Assembly (NCBI GenBank): GCA_000717735.1
Contig: JOBE01000055.1
Location: 1-43,003, forward strand
Length of the DNA: 43,003 nt
Source of the DNA: Streptomyces griseoluteus
GTDB taxonomy: Bacteria; Actinomycetota; Actinomycetes; Streptomycetales; Streptomycetaceae
Direction of reading: 5' to 3'
In this document: in pieces, positions 40,801 through 43,003 of the stretch
Layout: each line of letters opens with the position of its first letter
Numbering within the stretch: the stretch's first letter is position 1
Notes under the pieces: model-generated
What the model was told of the DNA's origin: nothing
The model's input: the letters and a program-made list of their open reading frames with translations, nothing else
The model's database searches: none
Translations under genes and position numbers: made by a program

Positions 40801-43003
40801 GTGGCGGTGCCGCGCGGGCTGATCACCTTGGTGGTGTTGCCGACCTGGTCGTACTCGAACTTCGTCGACCTGACGACGGTCCCCTCGTACGGGACCCTGA
40901 TCTCCTTCTTCTGCCCCCGTTCGTCGTGGACGACGGTCGTGGTGTTGTTCTCCGCGTCCGTCGAGGAGACGACCAGGGAGTCCTTGTCGTAGCCGGTCCT
41001 GGTGGTCTTGCCCGCGGCGTCGGTGACCGCGGTCACCCGGTGGTTCAGGTCGTACGCCGTCCTGGTGGTGAAGTCGGCGGTGTCGGCGGTCGCGTTCTTC
41101 TTCGGATCGACGACGGTGACGAGGTTGCCGACGTTGTCGTACTCGTAGGTCAGCTTGTGTCCGGCGGCGTTGACGACGGACGTCAGCTGGTTGACCGCGT
41201 CGTAGGCGCGCGTCGTGCGGTAGTCGGCGGGGTCGCCCGTCGTCAGCGTTCCCTTCGGCTCGACGGTCGCCGTGAGGTTGCCGGCCTTGTCGTACGCGTA
41301 GCTCGTCCGGCGCTCGCCCGAAGTGGCGCTGTCCTTCGGGGCCGTGGCCGAGACGACCTGGTCGACCGCGTCGTAGACGGCCGTGGAGACGGCTCCGTTC
41401 GGCGCCGTCGACGTGACGATGTTGTCGTTGGCGTCGTAGACCGGGGCGGGTGTGGTGATGAGGATGCCCTGGTCCTGCTTCTTGGGGACGCTCCGCCCCA
41501 GCGGACGCCCGAACACGTCGTAGGACTGGGTGGTCTTCTTGCCCAGGGCGTCGGTGACCTCGGTGACCTGACCGCGGTCGTCGTAGCTGAACCACGCCGG
41601 GTTGGCCAGAGCGTCCGTGATCTTCGTGGGGTAGCCGGTGGGCCCGAAGCCGCTGTTGACGGTCGGGTTGCCGTTGGCGTCGATCGCCTTGGTGAGCTGA
41701 CCGTAGGCGTCGTACTCGTACGTCGTGGTGTAGTCACCGGCGGTGCCGGTGGTCGCGACGCCCTTCGGGTCCGTCACGGTCTTCAGGTTGCCGAAGGTGT
41801 CGTAGCCGAACTGCCAACCGCGACCCTCGGGAGAGGTCTTGCCGATCAGGTCCGCGGAGAAGCCGTCGGCCCGCGTCCGGTACGTGTACCGGGCGGAGTC
41901 TGCCGGATGGACGCCCGGCGCGCACTCGCTCTGCGCGGGCACGCCGGCCTTGTTGTTCTCGGCGTCACGCTGCCAGAGCGGGTAGCCGGTCTTCGGGTCG
42001 TAGCAGTACGCGGTCCTGGCGCCGTTGGCCTCCTCCAGGTAGGTGACGTTGTTGTCCGCGTCCCAGCTCATCTTGGTCGTCTGGGACTTGGCGTTGGTGC
42101 TCTGGACCGGGCGGCCGAAGTCGTCGGTCACGTAGTCGGTGCTGCGCGACTCCGCGTCGGTGACCTTGGTGCCGGTGAACTTGGGGTTGGCGGCGTTCAC
42201 GGAGTAGGCGAAGCCCGTGGCGCCCTGGAGACGGTCGGTGATCGTCTTCGTCCACCAGTGGTACTTCGGGTCGTCGCCGGCCTGCGGCGCGTAGTACGCC
42301 ATCGAGGTGGCGTTGCCGCGCGGGTCGGTGGCCTTGACGAGCTTGACGTTCTTGTTGCCCTGGGTGGCGTCGTACTCGAAGGCGAACACCTTCGGCTGGG
42401 CGGAGCCGGCACCGTCGGTCAGCTTGGTGAGCAGGCCCTTGTCGGAGTACTCGAAGGTCAGCTTCCGCAGCGAGATGTCGGTCATCGACTTGATGTGGTC
42501 GATGATCTTCGGGTTGGAGCTGTCGGCCTTCGTGTAGTACTCGACGGTCAGCGACTGCCGGCCGACTGGGTCGGTGACGTACTTGAGGAACTTGGTGGGC
42601 TTGTTGTTGGACTTGCGTTCCTCGTACGTGTAGGTCTGCGTGTTGCCGTTCTTGTCGATGATCGACGTCATGTAGCCGTCGCAGCCGAACACGAACCGGG
42701 TGCCGTCGGGACGGGTCAGCGTCCAGGCGTCGGGGATCGGGTCCTTCAGCGGCGTGCAGTCCAGGCCGGCCTTCGCCGTCAGCTTGTAGTGGACGCCCGC
42801 GGGGGCCTTCCAGGTGCTGCTGACGGAGTCCCAGCGGAAGACGTGCGTGGTGGTTGTACTGCCAGACGCTGTTGCCGGACGCCAGGTTGTTCATGACGGT
42901 CGAACCGGCGCCGGTGTTCTTGCCGGTGTAGCCGTAGAACTTCTCCAGGCCGAGCTGGTTGGAGGTGGGGTCCTCCACGGCCACGTTCTGCTTCAGACCG
43001 GGG
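37854..43003 (-). CDS. Rhs/YD-repeat protein (partial at right edge; apparent out-of-frame deletion near 42850)
   Basis: More than 1,600 codons of YD repeats (for example KYVTDPVGRQSLTVEYY, YDANDNIVTSTAPNGAVST, YDKAGNLTATVEPKG) are interrupted by a golvesin-type domain. They end with the Rhs core closure RYNAKRWDVSSGTYDMGFRD, RFTTRDMYNGALADM and VELDGH. A unique roughly 228-residue C-terminus follows. The 5' part at 43003-42857 reads AVEDPTSNQLGLEKFYGYTG and SGNSVWQYN, but in another frame from the rest, which resumes at TTTHVFRWDS. The N-terminal region and any secretion signal lie outside the window. Such proteins form a hollow shell carrying a toxic C-terminus that is delivered to neighbours. 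If the frame break is real, full-length protein is not made; an internal GTG at 42692 is the first start in the long frame. Confidence 0.88.
37857..38545 (-). other. Variable C-terminal tip of the Rhs protein
   Basis: After the core motif VELDGH comes a linker with PAAAPAPKPKPIPVWENF, then about 145 residues rich in Gly, Ser and Val with alternating polarity (ICAGIGGAMYVGYAEQGCFM; VGADAAVGPLLGIHGSYG; VYTVGVGATLVTGYDIGGG) and the end VYGGSGW. No nuclease, deaminase, ADP-ribosyltransferase or peptidase motif is visible. The pattern suggests a beta-rich, possibly membrane-active domain. Confidence 0.6.
40000..40412 (-). other. Golvesin/CBM-like beta-sandwich domain inside the Rhs shell
   Basis: The segment from VVLVDNSDTQNTAATGTW through GTYTAYVKYPKVTGAATTAK to LQLFQNGAGAVVADGVKLV matches golvesin C-terminal-like (Xly CBD-like) domains, which occur in secreted actinobacterial proteins. 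YD repeats continue on both sides, so it is an insertion within the shell, perhaps for surface or carbohydrate binding. Confidence 0.7.

Noticed and set aside
37755..42896. Long plus-strand open frame opposite the Rhs gene
   Set aside because: The translation is a Val/Gly/Arg-rich shadow with no motifs; the minus frame has unmistakable YD repeats.

Overview
The window is high-GC, gene-dense actinobacterial DNA and most likely comes from a Streptomyces chromosome. The evidence is GTG starts, strong GC-rich hairpins, ATGA/GTGA overlaps, and families typical of that genus: an ECF41 sigma factor, DUF5685, DUF6325/SHOCT, a MerR regulator with HEAT repeats, and a very long YD-repeat (Rhs) protein. 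I see no rRNA, tRNA, CRISPR array or insertion sequence.

Region 1 (1-6990) is the end of a specialised-metabolite cluster. A hybrid type I PKS/NRPS enters from the left edge and reads AT end, DH-like domain with a lost catalytic His, ACP, heterocyclisation (Cy), Cys-type adenylation, PCP, thioesterase. A flavin monooxygenase-like gene and a translationally coupled 149-residue protein of unknown function follow. Together they suggest a polyketide (possibly aromatic) capped with a cysteine-derived thiazoline and then oxidised.

Region 2 (7040-19775) is metabolic and regulatory: two AMP-forming acyl-CoA ligases flanking a small secreted protein; a HEAT-repeat protein with a MerR/HEAT regulator and a clear MerR-type promoter; a VOC protein with an orphan binding protein that lacks a signal peptide; a flavin reductase; an SGNH hydrolase; a methyltransferase; and a TetR gene divergent from a YtcJ-like amidohydrolase with an operator between them.

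Region 3 (19829-26327) is a LacI regulator divergent from a five-gene peptide-type ABC importer whose genes overlap by 1-4 bases. A perfect 18-bp palindrome sits in the importer promoter. Region 4 (26334-33712) contains gene remnants (a GNAT and a TrkA-like fragment facing apart; a TPR-like and a frameshifted DUF6325 fragment), a serine hydrolase/MerR pair with a second 19-bp-spacer promoter, a DUF5685 protein with a Gly/Cys tail, and an NDH-2-like oxidoreductase followed by its likely ECF41 sigma factor.

Region 5 (33855-43003, all minus strand) is cell-envelope related: a giant Rhs/YD-repeat protein with an unrecognised Gly-rich C-terminal tip, followed downstream by a small membrane protein and a lipoprotein (candidate immunity or partner genes), a BrkB/YihY-type membrane protein and another multi-pass membrane protein. 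The Rhs gene carries an apparent out-of-frame deletion near its 5' part and runs off the right edge.
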